From contig OZ020592.1 in assembly GCA_963971535.1 (NCBI GenBank), forward strand, positions 127,435,186 to 127,499,185: a stretch of DNA of 64,000 nt, in the 5' to 3' direction. This stretch comes from Notolepis coatsorum. Taxonomy: Eukaryota; Chordata; Actinopteri; Aulopiformes; Paralepididae. The first letter of the stretch is position 1. Each line of letters starts with the position of its first letter. The notes under the pieces were generated by a model. That model had not been told where the DNA came from and did not search any database. It saw only the letters and a list, made by a program, of their open reading frames with translations. The translations under genes and the position numbers were made by a program. Of the stretch, positions 9,782-22,531 are shown in pieces.

Positions 9782-10218
9782 CGTGGAAGATATGCAAGTG
9801 ACTGCATTCCTGTTTCTAGGTTGTAGGTACCAAGAATGGGGGCGGGCATTAGCTCCAACCACAGAGCCAATCGCATCACTGTGCGCTATCCACAGCGCCA
9901 AGTGACGTGACTCGGGACTTCAAATCAAAATGACCCGATTTACTAGAGGAACAGAGGGGCTGGGCTGAAACGGAGCAATCCGCCAATATGGTATTTAGAC
10001 CCTAAAACACATTGATACGAACTCCTATTACTATAATACAATGCTAGAGACTGAAAAATGACATTTATAATGCATGGGACCTTTAATGTTAACATTGGAG
10101 TGGATGTGGGCATTCAAGGGGGTAAAAAGGAAAAGACGGACTGGCTCTCAAAGTGTTAACAATTGTGTGTATTGAGCTGTACTGTATTGTACCCATTCTG
10201 CAATCTGTTAATACAGTT

Positions 10219-10219
<1 letters not shown>

Positions 10220-10297
<78 letters not shown>
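10220..10297. repeat. (TCAA)n LINE tail microsatellite
   Basis: About 19 tandem CAAT/TCAA units follow AATACAGTTT. This is the terminal repeat tail of the LINE whose 3' sequence is split by the TTAA nest. Confidence 0.92.
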
Positions 10298-10298
10298 T

Positions 10299-11980
<1,682 letters not shown>

Positions 11981-14900
11981 CTTCCGTCTCTTTGGAGTGC
12001 CACCGCTGTCTCTCTGGAGTGCTACTGTCTCTTTGGAGTGCTACTGTCTCTCTGGAGTGCTACTGTCTCGTTGGAGTGCTGCTGTCTCTCTGGAGTGCTA
12101 CTGTCTCTCTGGAGTGCTACTGTCTCTTTGGAGTGCTACTGTCTCTTTGGAGTGCTACTGTCTCTTTGGAGTGCTACTGTCTCTTTGGAGTGCTGCTGTC
12201 TCTCTGGAGTGCTACTGTCTCTTTGGAGTGCTACTGTCTCTTTGGAGTGCTGCTGTCTCTCTGGAGTGCTACTGTCTCTCTGGAGTGCTACTGTCTCTTT
12301 GGAGTGCTACTGTCTCTTTGGAGTGCTGCTGTCACTCTGGAGTGCTACTGTCTCTCTGGAGTGCTACTGTCTCTTTGGAGTGCTACTGTCTCTCTGGAGT
12401 GCTACTGTCTCTCTGGAGTGCTACTGTCTCTCTGGAGTGCTACTGTCTCTTTGGAGTGCTACTGTCTCTCTGGAGTGCTACTGTCTCTCTGGAGTGCTAC
12501 TGTCTCTTTGGAGTGTTACTGTCTCTCTGGAGTGCTGCTGTCTCTCTGGAGTGCTACTGTCTCTCTGGAGTGCTACTGTCTCTTTGGAGTGTTACTGTCT
12601 CTTTGGAGTGCTGCTGTCTCTCTGGAGTGCTACTGTCACTCTGGAGTGCTACTGTCTCTTTGGAGTGCTGCTGTCTCTCTGGAGTGCTACTGTCTCTCTG
12701 GAGTGTTACTGTCTCTTTGGAGTGCTGCTGTCTCTCTGGAGTGCTACTGTCTCTCTGGAGTGCTGCTGTCTCTCTGGAGTGCTACTGTCTCTTTGGAGTG
12801 CTGCCGTCTCTCTGGAGTGCTACTGTCTCTCTGGAGTGCTACTGTCTCTCTGGAGTGCTACTGTCTCTCTGGAGTGCTGCTGTCTCTCTGGAGTGCTACT
12901 GTCTCTCTGGAGTGCTACTGTCTCTCTGGAGTGCTGCTGTATCTCTGGAGTGCTACTGTCTCTTTGGAGTGCTACTGTCTCTCTGGAGTGCTACTGTCTC
13001 TTTGGAGTGCTGCTGTCTCTCTGGAGTGCTACTGTCTCTCTGGAGTGCTACTGTCTCTTTGGAGTGCTACTGTCTCTCTGGAGTGCTACTGTCTCTCTGG
13101 AGTGCTACTGTCTCTCTGGAGTGCTACTGTCTCTTTGGAGTGCTACTGTCTCTCTGGAGTACTACTGTCTCTTTGGAGTGCTACTGTCTCTCTGGAGTGC
13201 TACTGTCTCTCTGGAGTGCTGCTGTCTCTCTGGAGTGCTACTGTCTCTCTGGAGTGCTACTGTCTCTTTGGAGTGTTACTGTCTCTTTGGAGTGCTGCTG
13301 TCTCTCTGGAGTGCTACTGTCACTCTGGAGTGCTACTGTCTCTTTGGAGTGCTGCTGTCTCTCTGGAGTGCTACTGTCTCTCTGGAGTGTTACTGTCTCT
13401 TTGGAGTGCTGCTGTCTCTCTGGAGTGCTGCTGTCTCTCTGGAGTGCTGCTGTCTCTCTGGAGTGCTACTGTCTCTTTGGAGTGCTGCCGTCTCTCTGGA
13501 GTGCTACTGTCTCTCTGGAGTGCTACTGTCTCTCTGGAGTGCTACTGTCTCTCTGGAGTGCTGCTGTCTCTTTGGAGTGCTGCTGTCTCTCTGGAGTGCT
13601 ACTGTCTCTCTGGAGTGCTACTGTCTCTTTGGAGTGCTACTGTCTCTCTGGAGTGCTACTGTCTCTCTGGAGTGCTACTGTCTCTCTGGAGTGCTACTGT
13701 CTCTTTGGAGTGCTACTGTCTCTCTGGAGTACTACTGTCTCTTTGGAGTGCTACTGTCTCTCTGGAGTGCTACTGTCTCTCTGGAGTGCTGCTGTCTCTA
13801 TGGAGTGCTACTGTCTCTTTGGAGTGATACTGTCTCTCTGGAGTGCTACTGTCTCTTTGGAGTGCTACTGTCTCTCTGGAGTGCTGCTGTCTCTCTGGAG
13901 TGCTACTGTCTCTCTGGAGTGATACTGTCTCTCTGGAGTGCTACTGTCTCTCTGGAGTGCTGCTGTCTCTCTGGAGTGCTACTGTCTCTCTGGAGTGCTA
14001 CTGTCTCTCTGGAGTGCTACTGTCTCTCTGGAGTGTTACTGTCTCTCTGGAGTGCTACTGTCTCTCTTGAGTGCTACTGTCTCTCTGGAGTGCTGCTGTC
14101 TCTCTGGAGTGTTACTGTCTCTCTGGAGTGCTACTGTCTCTCTGGAGTGTTACTGTCTCTTTGGAGTGCTACTGTCTCTCTGGAGTGCTGCTGTCTCTCT
14201 GGAGTGCTACTGTCTCTTTGGAATGCCACTGTCTCTTTGGAGTGCTACTGTCTCTCTGGAGTGTTACTGTCTCTTTGGAGTGCTACTGTCTCTCTGGAGT
14301 GCTACTGTCTCTTTGGAGTGCTACTGTCTCTCTGGAGTGCTGCTGTCTCTCTGGAGTGTTACTGTCTCTCTGGAGTGCTACTGTCTCTCTGGAGTGCTAC
14401 TGTCTCTCTGGAGTGCTACTGTCTCTCTGGAGTGCTACTGTCTCTTTGGAGTGCTACTGTCTCTCTGGAGTGCTGCTGTCTCTCTGGAGTGTTACTGTCT
14501 CTCTGGAGTGCTACTGTCTCTCTGGAGTGCTGCTGTCTCTCTGGAGTGCTACTGTCTCTCTGGAGTGCTACTGTCTCTCTGGAGTGCTACTGTCTCTCTG
14601 GAGTGCTACTGTCTCTCTGGAGTGCTACTGTCTCTCTGGAGTGCTACTGTCTCTCTGGAGTGCTACTGTCTCTCTGGAGTGCTACTGTCTCTTTGGAGTG
14701 CTGCTGTCTCTCTGGAGTGCTACTGTCTCTCTGGAGTGTTACTGTCTCTCTGGAGTGCTACTGTCTCTCTGGAGTGCTACTGTCTCTCTGGAGTGCTGCT
14801 GTCTCTCTGGAGTGTTACTGTCTCTCTGGAGTGCTACTGTCTCTCTGGAGTGTTACTGTCTCTTTGGAGTGCTACTGTCTCTCTGGAGTGCTACTGTCTC

Positions 14901-16018
14901 TCTGGAGTGCTACTGTCTCTCTGGAGTGCTGCTGTCTCTCTGGAGTGTTACTGTCTCTCTGGAGTGCTACTGTCTCTCTGGAGTGTTACTGTCTCTTTGG
15001 AGTGCTACTGTCTCTCTGGAGTGCTACTGTCTCTCTGGAGTGTTACTGTCTCTTTGGAGTGCTACTGTCTCTCTGGAGTGCTACTGTCTCTTTGGAGTGC
15101 TACTGTCTCTCTGGAGTGCTGCTGTCTCTCTGGAGTGTTACTGTCTCTCTGGAGTGCTACTGTCTCTCTGGAGTGCTACTGTCTCTCTGGAGTGCTACTG
15201 TCTCTCTGGAGTGCTACTGTCTCTATGGAGTGCTACTGTCTCTTTGGAGTGATACTGTCTCTCTGGAGTGCTACTGTCTCTTTGGAGTGCTGCTGTCTCT
15301 CCTGAGTGCTACTGTCTCTCTGGAGTGCTACTGTCTCTTTGGAGTGCTGCTGTCTCTCCTGAGTGCTACTGTCTCTCTGGAGTGCTACTGTCTCTCTGGA
15401 GTGCTGCTGTCTCTCTGGAGTGCTACTGTCTCTCTGGAGTGCTACTGTCTCTCTGGAGTGCTACTGTCTCTTTGGAGTGCTACTGTCTCTCTGGAGTGCT
15501 ACTGTCTCTCTGGAGTGCTGCTGTCTCTCTGGAGTGTTACTGTCTCTCTGGAGTGCTACTGTCTCTCTGGAGTGTTACTGTCTCTTTGGAGTGCTACTGT
15601 CTCTCTGGAGTGCTACTGTCTCTTTGGAGTGCTGCTGTCTCTCTTGAGTGCTACTGTCTCTTTGGAGTGCTACTGTCTCTCTGGAGTGTTACTGTCTCTC
15701 TGGAGTGCTACTGTCTCTCTGGAGTGCTACTGTCTCTCTGGAGTGCTACTGTCTCTCTGGAGTGCTACTGTCTCTCTGGAGTGCTACTGTCTCTCTGGAG
15801 TGCTGCTGTCTCTCTGGAGTGTTACTGTCTCTCTGGAGTGCTACTGTCTCTCTGGAGTGCTGCTGTCTCTCTGGAGTGCTACTGTCTCTCTGGAGTGCTG
15901 CTGTCTCTCTGGAGTGCTGCTGTCTCTCTGGAGTGTTACTGTCTCTCTGGAGTGCTACTGTCTCTTTGGAGTGCTGCTGTCTCTCTGGAGTGCTACTGTC
16001 TCTCTGGAGTGCTACAAC

Positions 16019-16297
16019 TAGGGATGTCCCGATCACATTTTTTTGCTTCCGATCCGATCCCGATCATGTGATTTTGAGTATCTACCGATACCGATCTTTC
16101 CCGATCCGATAAAAAAATATATATATATATATATAAAAACATTTTTATTTATTTATTTTTTATCCCAATTTCTCACATTACATTCACCCTGAATGTTGAC
16201 GTTATCCAGGTGAAAAGTTAACTTCATTCAAGCGAGGCATTGCAATCCTTGACATAAATCATTTGATGTATAATTAAATCGGATCGGGACATCCCTA
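16019..16297. mobile_element. hAT-like MITE, copy 1 inside the 19-bp array
   Basis: Ends are TAGGGATGTCCCGATC and GATCGGGACATCCCTA, 279 bp long. An exact 8-bp duplication GCTACAAC lies at 16011-16018 and 16298-16305. There is no coding capacity. The interior includes CCGATCCGATCCCGATC and an AT run at about 16115. The target GCTACAAC is a variant of the 19-bp unit. Confidence 0.93.
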
Positions 16298-19200
16298 GCT
16301 ACAACTGTATCTCTTGAGTGCTACTGTCTCTTTGGAGTGTTACTGTCTCTTTGGAGTGCTGCTGTCTCTCTGGAGTGCCACTGTCTCTTTGGAGTGCTAC
16401 TGTCTCTCTGGAGTGCTACTGTCTCTCTGGAGTGCTACTGTCTCTCTGGAGTGCTACTGTCTCTCTGGAGTGCTACTGTCTCTCTGGAGTGCCACTGTCT
16501 CTCTGGAGTGCTACTGTCTCTCTGGAGTGCTACTGTCTCTCTGGAGTGCTACTGTCTCTCTGGAGTGCTACTGTCTCTCTGGAGTGCCACTGTCTCTCTG
16601 GAGTGCTACTGTCTCTCTGGAGTGTTACTGTCTCTCTGGAGTATTACTGTCTCTTTGGAGTATTACTGTCTCTTTGGAGTGCTACTGTCTCTCTGGAGTG
16701 CTACTGTCTCTCTGGAGTGTTACTGTCTCTCTGGAGTGCTACTGTCTCTTTGGAGTGCTGCTGTCTCTCTGGAGTGCTACTGTCTCTCTGGAGTGCTGCT
16801 GTCTCTCTGGAGTGTTACTGTCTCTCTGGAGTGCTACTGTCTCTCTGGAGTGCTACTGTCTCTTTGGAGTGCTACTGTCTCTGGAGTGCTACTGTCTCTC
16901 TGGAGTGCTGCTGTCTCTCTGGAGTGCTACTGTCTCTTTGGAGTGCTACTGTCTCTCTGGAGTGCTACTGTCTCTTTGGAGTGCTACTGTCTCTCTGGAG
17001 TGCTACTGTCTCTCTGGAGTGTTACTGTCTCTCTGGAGTGCTACTGTCTCTTTGGAGTGCTACTGTCTCTCTGGAGTGCTACTGTCTCTCTGGAGTGCTA
17101 CTGTCTCTCTGGAGTGCTACTGTCTCTTTGGAGTGCTACTGTCTCTCTGGAGTGCTGCTGTCTCTCTGGAGTGCTACTGTCTCTCTGGAGTGCTGCTGTC
17201 TCTCTGGAGTGCTACTGTCTCTCTGGAGTGCTACTGTCTCTCTGGAGTGTTACTGTCTCTCTGGAGTGCTACTGTCTCTCTGGAGTGCTACTGTCTCTCT
17301 GGAGTGCTACTGTCTCTCTGGAGTGCTACTGTCTCTCTGGAGTGTTACTGTCTCTCTGGAGTGCTACTGTCTCTCTGGAGTGCTACTGTCTCTCTGGAGT
17401 GTTACTGTCTCTCTGGAGTGTTACTGTCTCTCTGGAGTGCTACTGTCTCTCTGGAGTGCTGCTGTCTCTCTGGAGTGTTACTGTCTCTCTGGAGTGTTAC
17501 TGTCTCTCTGGAGTGCTACTGTCTCTCTGGAGTGCTACTGTCTCTTTGGAGTGCTACTGTCTCTCTGGAGTGCTACTGTCTCTTTGGAGTGATAATGTCT
17601 CTCTGGAGTGCTGCTGTCTCTCTGGAGTGCTACTGTCTCTTTGGAGTGCTACTGTCTCTCTGGAGTGCTACTGTCTCTTTGGAGTGCTACTGTCTCTTTG
17701 GAGTGCTACTGTCTCTCTGGAGTGCTACTGTCTCTCTGGAGTGCTGCTGTCTCTCTGGAGTGCTACTGTCTCTTTGGAGTGCTACTGTCTCTCTGGAGTG
17801 CTACTGTCTCTTTGGAGTGCTACTGTCTCTTTGGAGTGCTACTGTCTCTCTGGAGTGCTACTGTCTCTCTGGAGTGCTGCTGTCTCTTTGGAGTGCTACT
17901 GTCTCTCTGGAGTGCTACTGTCTCTTTGGAGTGCTACTGTCTCTCTGGAGTGCTACTGTCTCTCTGGAGTGTTACTGTCTCTTTGGAGTGCTACTGTCTC
18001 TTTGGAGTGCTGCTGTCTCTCTGGAGTGCTGCTGTCTCTCTGGAGTGTTACTGTCTCTCTGGAGTGCTACTGTCTCTCTGGAGTGCTACTGTCTCTCTGG
18101 AGTGTTACTGTCTCTCTGGAGTGCTACTGTCTCTTTGGAGTGCTACTGTCTCTTTGGAGTGCTACTGTCTCTCTGGAGTGTTACTGTCTCTCTGGAGTGT
18201 TACTGTCTCTCTGGAGTGCTACTGTCTCTTTGGAGTGCTACTGTCTCTCTGGAGTGCTACTGTCTCTCTGGAGTGCTACTGTCTCTTTGGAGTGCTACTG
18301 TCTCTCTGGAGTGCTACTGTCTCTCTGGAGTGCTGCTGTCTCTCTGGAGTGCTGCTGTCTCTCTGGAGTGTTACTGTCTCTCTGGAGTGCTACTGTCTCT
18401 CTGGAGTGCTACTGTCTCTTTGGAATGCCACTGTCTCTTTGGAGTGCTACTGTCTCTCTGGAGTGCAACTGTCTCTTTGGAGTGCTACTGTCTCTTTGGA
18501 GTGCTACTGTCTCTCTGGAGTGCAACTGTCTCTTTGGAGTGCCACTGTCTCACTGGAGTGCCACTGTCTCTTTGGAGTGCTACTGTCTCTCTGGAGTGTT
18601 ACTGTCTCTTTGGAGTGCTACTGTCTCTCTGGAGTGCTACTGTCTCTCTGGAGTGCTACTGTCTCTTTGGAGTGCTACTGTCTCTCTGGAGTGTTACTGT
18701 CTCTTTGGAGTGCTACTGTCTCTCTGGAGTGCTACTGTCTCTCTGGAGTGCTACTGTCTCTTTGGAGTGCCACTGTATTTGCAGTGCTACTGTCTCTCTG
18801 GAGTGTTACTGTCTCTCTGGAGTGCTACTGTCTCTTTGGAGTGCTGCTGTCTCTCTGGAGTGCTACTGTCTCTCTGGAGTGTTACTGTCTCTTTGGAGTG
18901 CCACTGTCTCTTTGGAGTGCCACTGTATTTGCAGTGCTACTGTCTATTTGGAGTGCTACTGTCTCTTTGGAGTGCTGCTGTCTCTCCTGAGTGCTACTGT
19001 CTCTCTGGAGTGCTACTGTCTCTTTGGAGTGCTGCTGTCTCTCCTGAGTGCTACTGTCTCTCTGGAGTGCTACTGTCTCTCTGGAGTGCTGCTGTCTCTC
19101 TGGAGTGCTACTGTCTCTCTGGAGTGCTACTGTCTCTCTGGAGTGCTACTGTCTCTTTGGAGTGCTACTGTCTCTCTGGAGTGCTACTGTCTCTCTGGAG

Positions 19201-19817
19201 TGCTGCTGTCTCTCTGGAGTGTTACTGTCTCTCTGGAGTGCTACTGTCTCTCTGGAGTGTTACTGTCTCTTTGGAGTGCTACTGTCTCTCTGGAGTGCTA
19301 CTGTCTCTTTGGAGTGCTGCTGTCTCTCTTGAGTGCTACTGTCTCTTTGGAGTGCTACTGTCTCTCTGGAGTGTTACTGTCTCTCTGGAGTGCTACTGTC
19401 TCTCTGGAGTGCTACTGTCTCTCTGGAGTGCTACTGTCTCTCTGGAGTGCTACTGTCTCTCTGGAGTGCTACTGTCTCTCTGGAGTGCTACTGTCTCTCT
19501 GGAGTGCTGCTGTCTCTCTGGAGTGTTACTGTCTCTCTGGAGTGCTACTGTCTCTCTGGAGTGCTGCTGTCTCTCTGGAGTGCTACTGTCTCTCTGGAGT
19601 GCTACTGTCTCTCTGGAGTGTTACTGTCTCTTTGGAGTGCTACTGTCTCTCTGGAGTGCTGCTGTCTCTCTGGAGTGCTACTGTCTCTCTGGAGTGCTGC
19701 TGTCTCTCTGGAGTGCTGCTGTCTCTCTGGAGTGTTACTGTCTCTCTGGAGTGCTACTGTCTCTTTGGAGTGCTGCTGTCTCTCTGGAGTGCTACTGTCT
19801 CTCTGGAGTGCTACAAC

Positions 19818-20096
19818 TAGGGATGTCCCGATCACATTTTTTTGCTTCCGATCCGATCCCGATCATGTGATTTTGAGTATCTACCGATACCGATCTTTCC
19901 CGATCCGATAAAAAAAAAAATATATATATATATAAAAACATTTTTATTTATTTATTTTGTATCCCAATTTCTCACATTACATTCACCCTGAATGTTGACG
20001 TTATCCAGGTGAAAAGTTAACTTCATTCAAGCGAGGCATTGCAATCCTTGACATAAATCATTTGATGTATAATTAAATCGGATCGGGACATCCCTA
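19818..20096. mobile_element. hAT-like MITE, copy 2 inside the 19-bp array
   Basis: Same length (279 bp), same termini and same GCTACAAC duplication (19810-19817, 20097-20104) as the copy at 16019, with only a few differences around the A/AT run. The array sequence on both sides is also shared (GTATCTCTTGAGTGCTAC follows both). It therefore arose by duplication of a block of array, not by a second insertion. Confidence 0.93.
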
Positions 20097-21699
20097 GCTA
20101 CAACTGTATCTCTTGAGTGCTACTGTCTCTTTGGAGTGTTACTGTCTCTTTGGAGTGTCACTGTCTCTTTCGAATGCTACTGTCTATTTGGAGTGCTGCT
20201 GTCTCTCTGGAGTGCCACTGTCTCTTTGGAGTGCTACTGTCTCTCTGGAGTGCTACTGTCTCTCTGGAGTGCTACTGTCTCGCTGGAGTGCTACTGTCTC
20301 TCTGGAGTGCTACTGTCTCTCTGGAGTGCCACTGTCTCTCTGGAGTGCTACTGTCTCTCTGGAGTATTACTGTCTCTTTGGAGTATTACTGTCTCTTTGG
20401 AGTGCTACTGTCTCTCTGGAGTGCTACTGTCTCTCTGGAGTGTTACTGTCTCTCTGGAGTGCTACTGTCTCTTTGGAGTGCTGCTGTCTCTCTGGAGTGC
20501 TGCTGTCTCTCTGGAGTGTTACTGTCTCTCTGGAGTGCTACTGTCTCTCTGGAGTGCTACTGTCTCTCTGGAGTGTTACTGTCTCTCTGGAGTGTTACTG
20601 TCTCTCTGGAGTGCTACTGTCTCTTTGGAGTGCTACTGTCTCTCTGGAGTGCTACTGTCTCTCTGGAGTGCTACTGTCTCTTTGGAGTGCTACTGTCTCT
20701 CTGGAGTGCTACTGTCTCTCTGGAGTGCTGCTGTCTCTCTGGAGTGCTGCTGTCTCTCTGGAGTGTTACTGTCTCTCTGGAGTGCTACTGTCTCTTTGGA
20801 ATGCCACTGTCTCTTTGGAGTGCTACTGTCTCTCTGGAGTGCAACTGTCTCTTTGGAGTGCTACTGTCTCTCTGGAGTGCTACTGTCTCTCTGGAGTGCA
20901 ACTGTCTCTTTGGAGTGCCACTGTCTCACTGGAGTGCCACTGTCTCTTTGGAGTGCTACTGTCTCTCTGGAGTGTTACTGTCTCTTTGGAGTGCCACTGT
21001 CTCTCTGGAGTGTTACTGTCTCTTTGGAGTGCTACTGTCTCTCTGGAGTGCTACTGTCTCTCTGGAGTGCTACTGTCTCTTTGGAGTGCTACTGTCTCTC
21101 TGGAGTGTTACTGTCTCTTTGGAGTGCTACTGTCTCTCTGGAGTGCTACTGTCTCTCTGGAGTGCTACTGTCTCTTTGGAGTGCTACTGTCTCTCTGGAG
21201 TGCTACTGTCTCTTTGGAGTGCCACTGTATTTGCAGTGCTACTGTCTCTCTGGAGTGTTACTGTCTCTCTGGAGTGCTACTGTGTCTTTGGAGTGCTGCT
21301 GTCTCTCTGGAGTGCTACTGTCTCTCTGGAGTGTTACTGTCTCTTTGGAGTGCCACTGTCTCTTTGGAGTGCCACTGTATTTGCAGTGCTACTGTCTATT
21401 TGGAGTGCCACCACTGTCTCGCTGGAGTGCTACTGTATCTCTGGAGTGCTACTGTCTCGCTGGAGTGCTACTGTCTCGCTGGAGTGCTACTGTATCTCTG
21501 GAGTGCCACAACTGTCTCTTTGGAGTGCTACTGTATCTCTGGAGTGCTACTGTCTCGCTGGAGTGCTACTGTATCTCTGGAGTGCTACTGTCTCGCTGGA
21601 GTGCTACTGTATCTCTGGAGTGCTACTGTCTCTCTGGAGTGCTACTGTCTCTCTGGAGTGCCACAACTGTCTCTTTGGAGTGCCACCACTGTCTCATAC

Positions 21700-21842
21700 T
21701 TTTACTTTAGATGCTTTAGATACATGCAATATCAAATACGTCTCTACTTTTACTTATGTATACTTTTTACCAGAGTACTATTTTATCTGGGTATTTCTAC
21801 TATTACTTAAGTAAAGGGACTGTGTATTTCTTCTACCACTGC
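21700..21842. mobile_element. hAT-like right-end fragment after the array
   Basis: CATACTTTTACTTTAGATG...ACTATTACTTAAGTAAAGGG...CTTCTACCACTG resembles the 3' end of a widespread fish hAT-derived repeat whose terminus reads CAGTGGT when reversed. Its left part is absent and it abuts the 19-bp array. Confidence 0.4.
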
Positions 21843-22109
21843 TCATATGGTTTTTTGGCAATACCCCATGTCTCATAATCTTCGGAAAACTTTGTTCATG
21901 ACATCAATGGTAGTAGTCGTCGACCGATATGGCGTTTCCAATAGCCGATACCAATATTTAGAGAGCAGGGTGGTCGACATAATGCCGATATAATTTCCTG
22001 TCTGACCAGGGATTCGAGCACATTTTTGGTAATTTGCAAATATCATTCCTTTAAAAAAGAAATAGAAAATAGAGGAATATGTCTGCTTTCCTTCATTTTA
22101 TCTTCTAGC

Positions 22110-22499
22110 TAGGGCTGTCCCCGACTAAGGATTTGGATGGTCGACTATGATTGGTCAAAATTTGCCGTTAGTCGACTATAGTATAATATTTTTACATTTT
22201 TTTTGTAGCTTTTTATTTTTAAATTTTTTATCATTCCATTTGGGCTGTGGGGGGTGCTTAATGTCTGAAGGAGTCGACTGAAGGCTTCTTGTCCTCTGTA
22301 AAAGCATGCAATTGGTCCACTGATGGATACATCTTGACATTTGTCTAGTCTAGTGTGTTCATTAGATGGTGAAATCCTCTTTCAGTGCCTCTGTGCCTGT
22401 TTTCGTAGGCAGTTAGCCTCTGGTATGCGTCCCATTAGCGTTAGCCACGCTTCTAGGCCTCTTTTCTTTTGGAAAGAATGATAAAAAAAATATTATAAA

Positions 22500-22531
<32 letters not shown>

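Larger units (their letters stand above)
8184..10082. mobile_element. Kolobok-like TTAA element carrying P2X7-like and THAP exons
   Basis: The left end is AGGGGCTATGCACT. The right end reversed is AGGTCCCATGCATT, giving 10 of 14 matching bases. TTAA flanks both sides at 8180-8183 and 10083-10086. Kolobok transposons use TTAA targets, start with purines, and some encode THAP-domain transposases. All three traits fit here, because a THAP exon lies on the minus strand near the right end. A plus-strand P2X7-type cysteine-rich mini-gene runs from the left. No transposase catalytic domain was found in the 1.9 kb, so this copy is non-autonomous or internally rearranged. Confidence 0.65.
7324..10155. 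mobile_element. piggyBac-like TTAA element (outer host of the nest)
   Basis: The element begins CACTTCGAATGCCAC and ends CTCTCAAAGTG, so its inverted termini read CACTT(C/T)GA... . It is flanked by TTAA at 7320-7323 and 10156-10159. Removing it with one TTAA restores a continuous LINE 3' sequence (CCCCTTAACAATTG), which proves the insertion. TTAA targets and CAC/CCCTTTG-type ends suggest piggyBac, although other TTAA-using superfamilies exist. Without the inner element it would be about 0.93 kb. No transposase is recognisable in 7324-8183, so it is non-autonomous. Confidence 0.8.
6945..10298 (+). mobile_element. LINE 3' region, interrupted by TTAA elements
   Basis: 6945-7323 plus 10156-10298 together match the 3' non-coding part of the minus-strand LINE at 52612-54112. 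Shared marks are CCAATGTACAGTTTTGCTTG, poly-C-rich spacers, GAATTGAAAATGGGGGACCC and GTCTTTCTCTGGTCTGCATC. After the break come ATTGTGTGTATTGAGCTGTA and the (TCAA)n tail. The split falls exactly at a TTAA tetranucleotide, where the 7324-10155 element is inserted. No coding sequence of this LINE copy is left. Confidence 0.85.
11981..21700. repeat. 19-bp satellite-like array, about 480 copies
   Basis: The consensus is CTACTGTCTCTCTGGAGTG. Variation is mostly at three sites: CTA/CTG, CTCTCTGG/CTCTTTGG and GCTAC/GTTAC. It is interrupted only by two identical-length MITEs at 16019 and 19818. Because 19 is not a multiple of three and the unit has no stop in any plus-strand phase, all three plus frames stay open. 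They encode the same 19-residue cycle (SLWSATVSLECYCLSGVLL) for up to about 1350 codons. That is a property of the unit, not evidence of a gene. Higher-order periods of 570, 684 and about 3800 bp are visible from rare variants. Confidence 0.95.
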
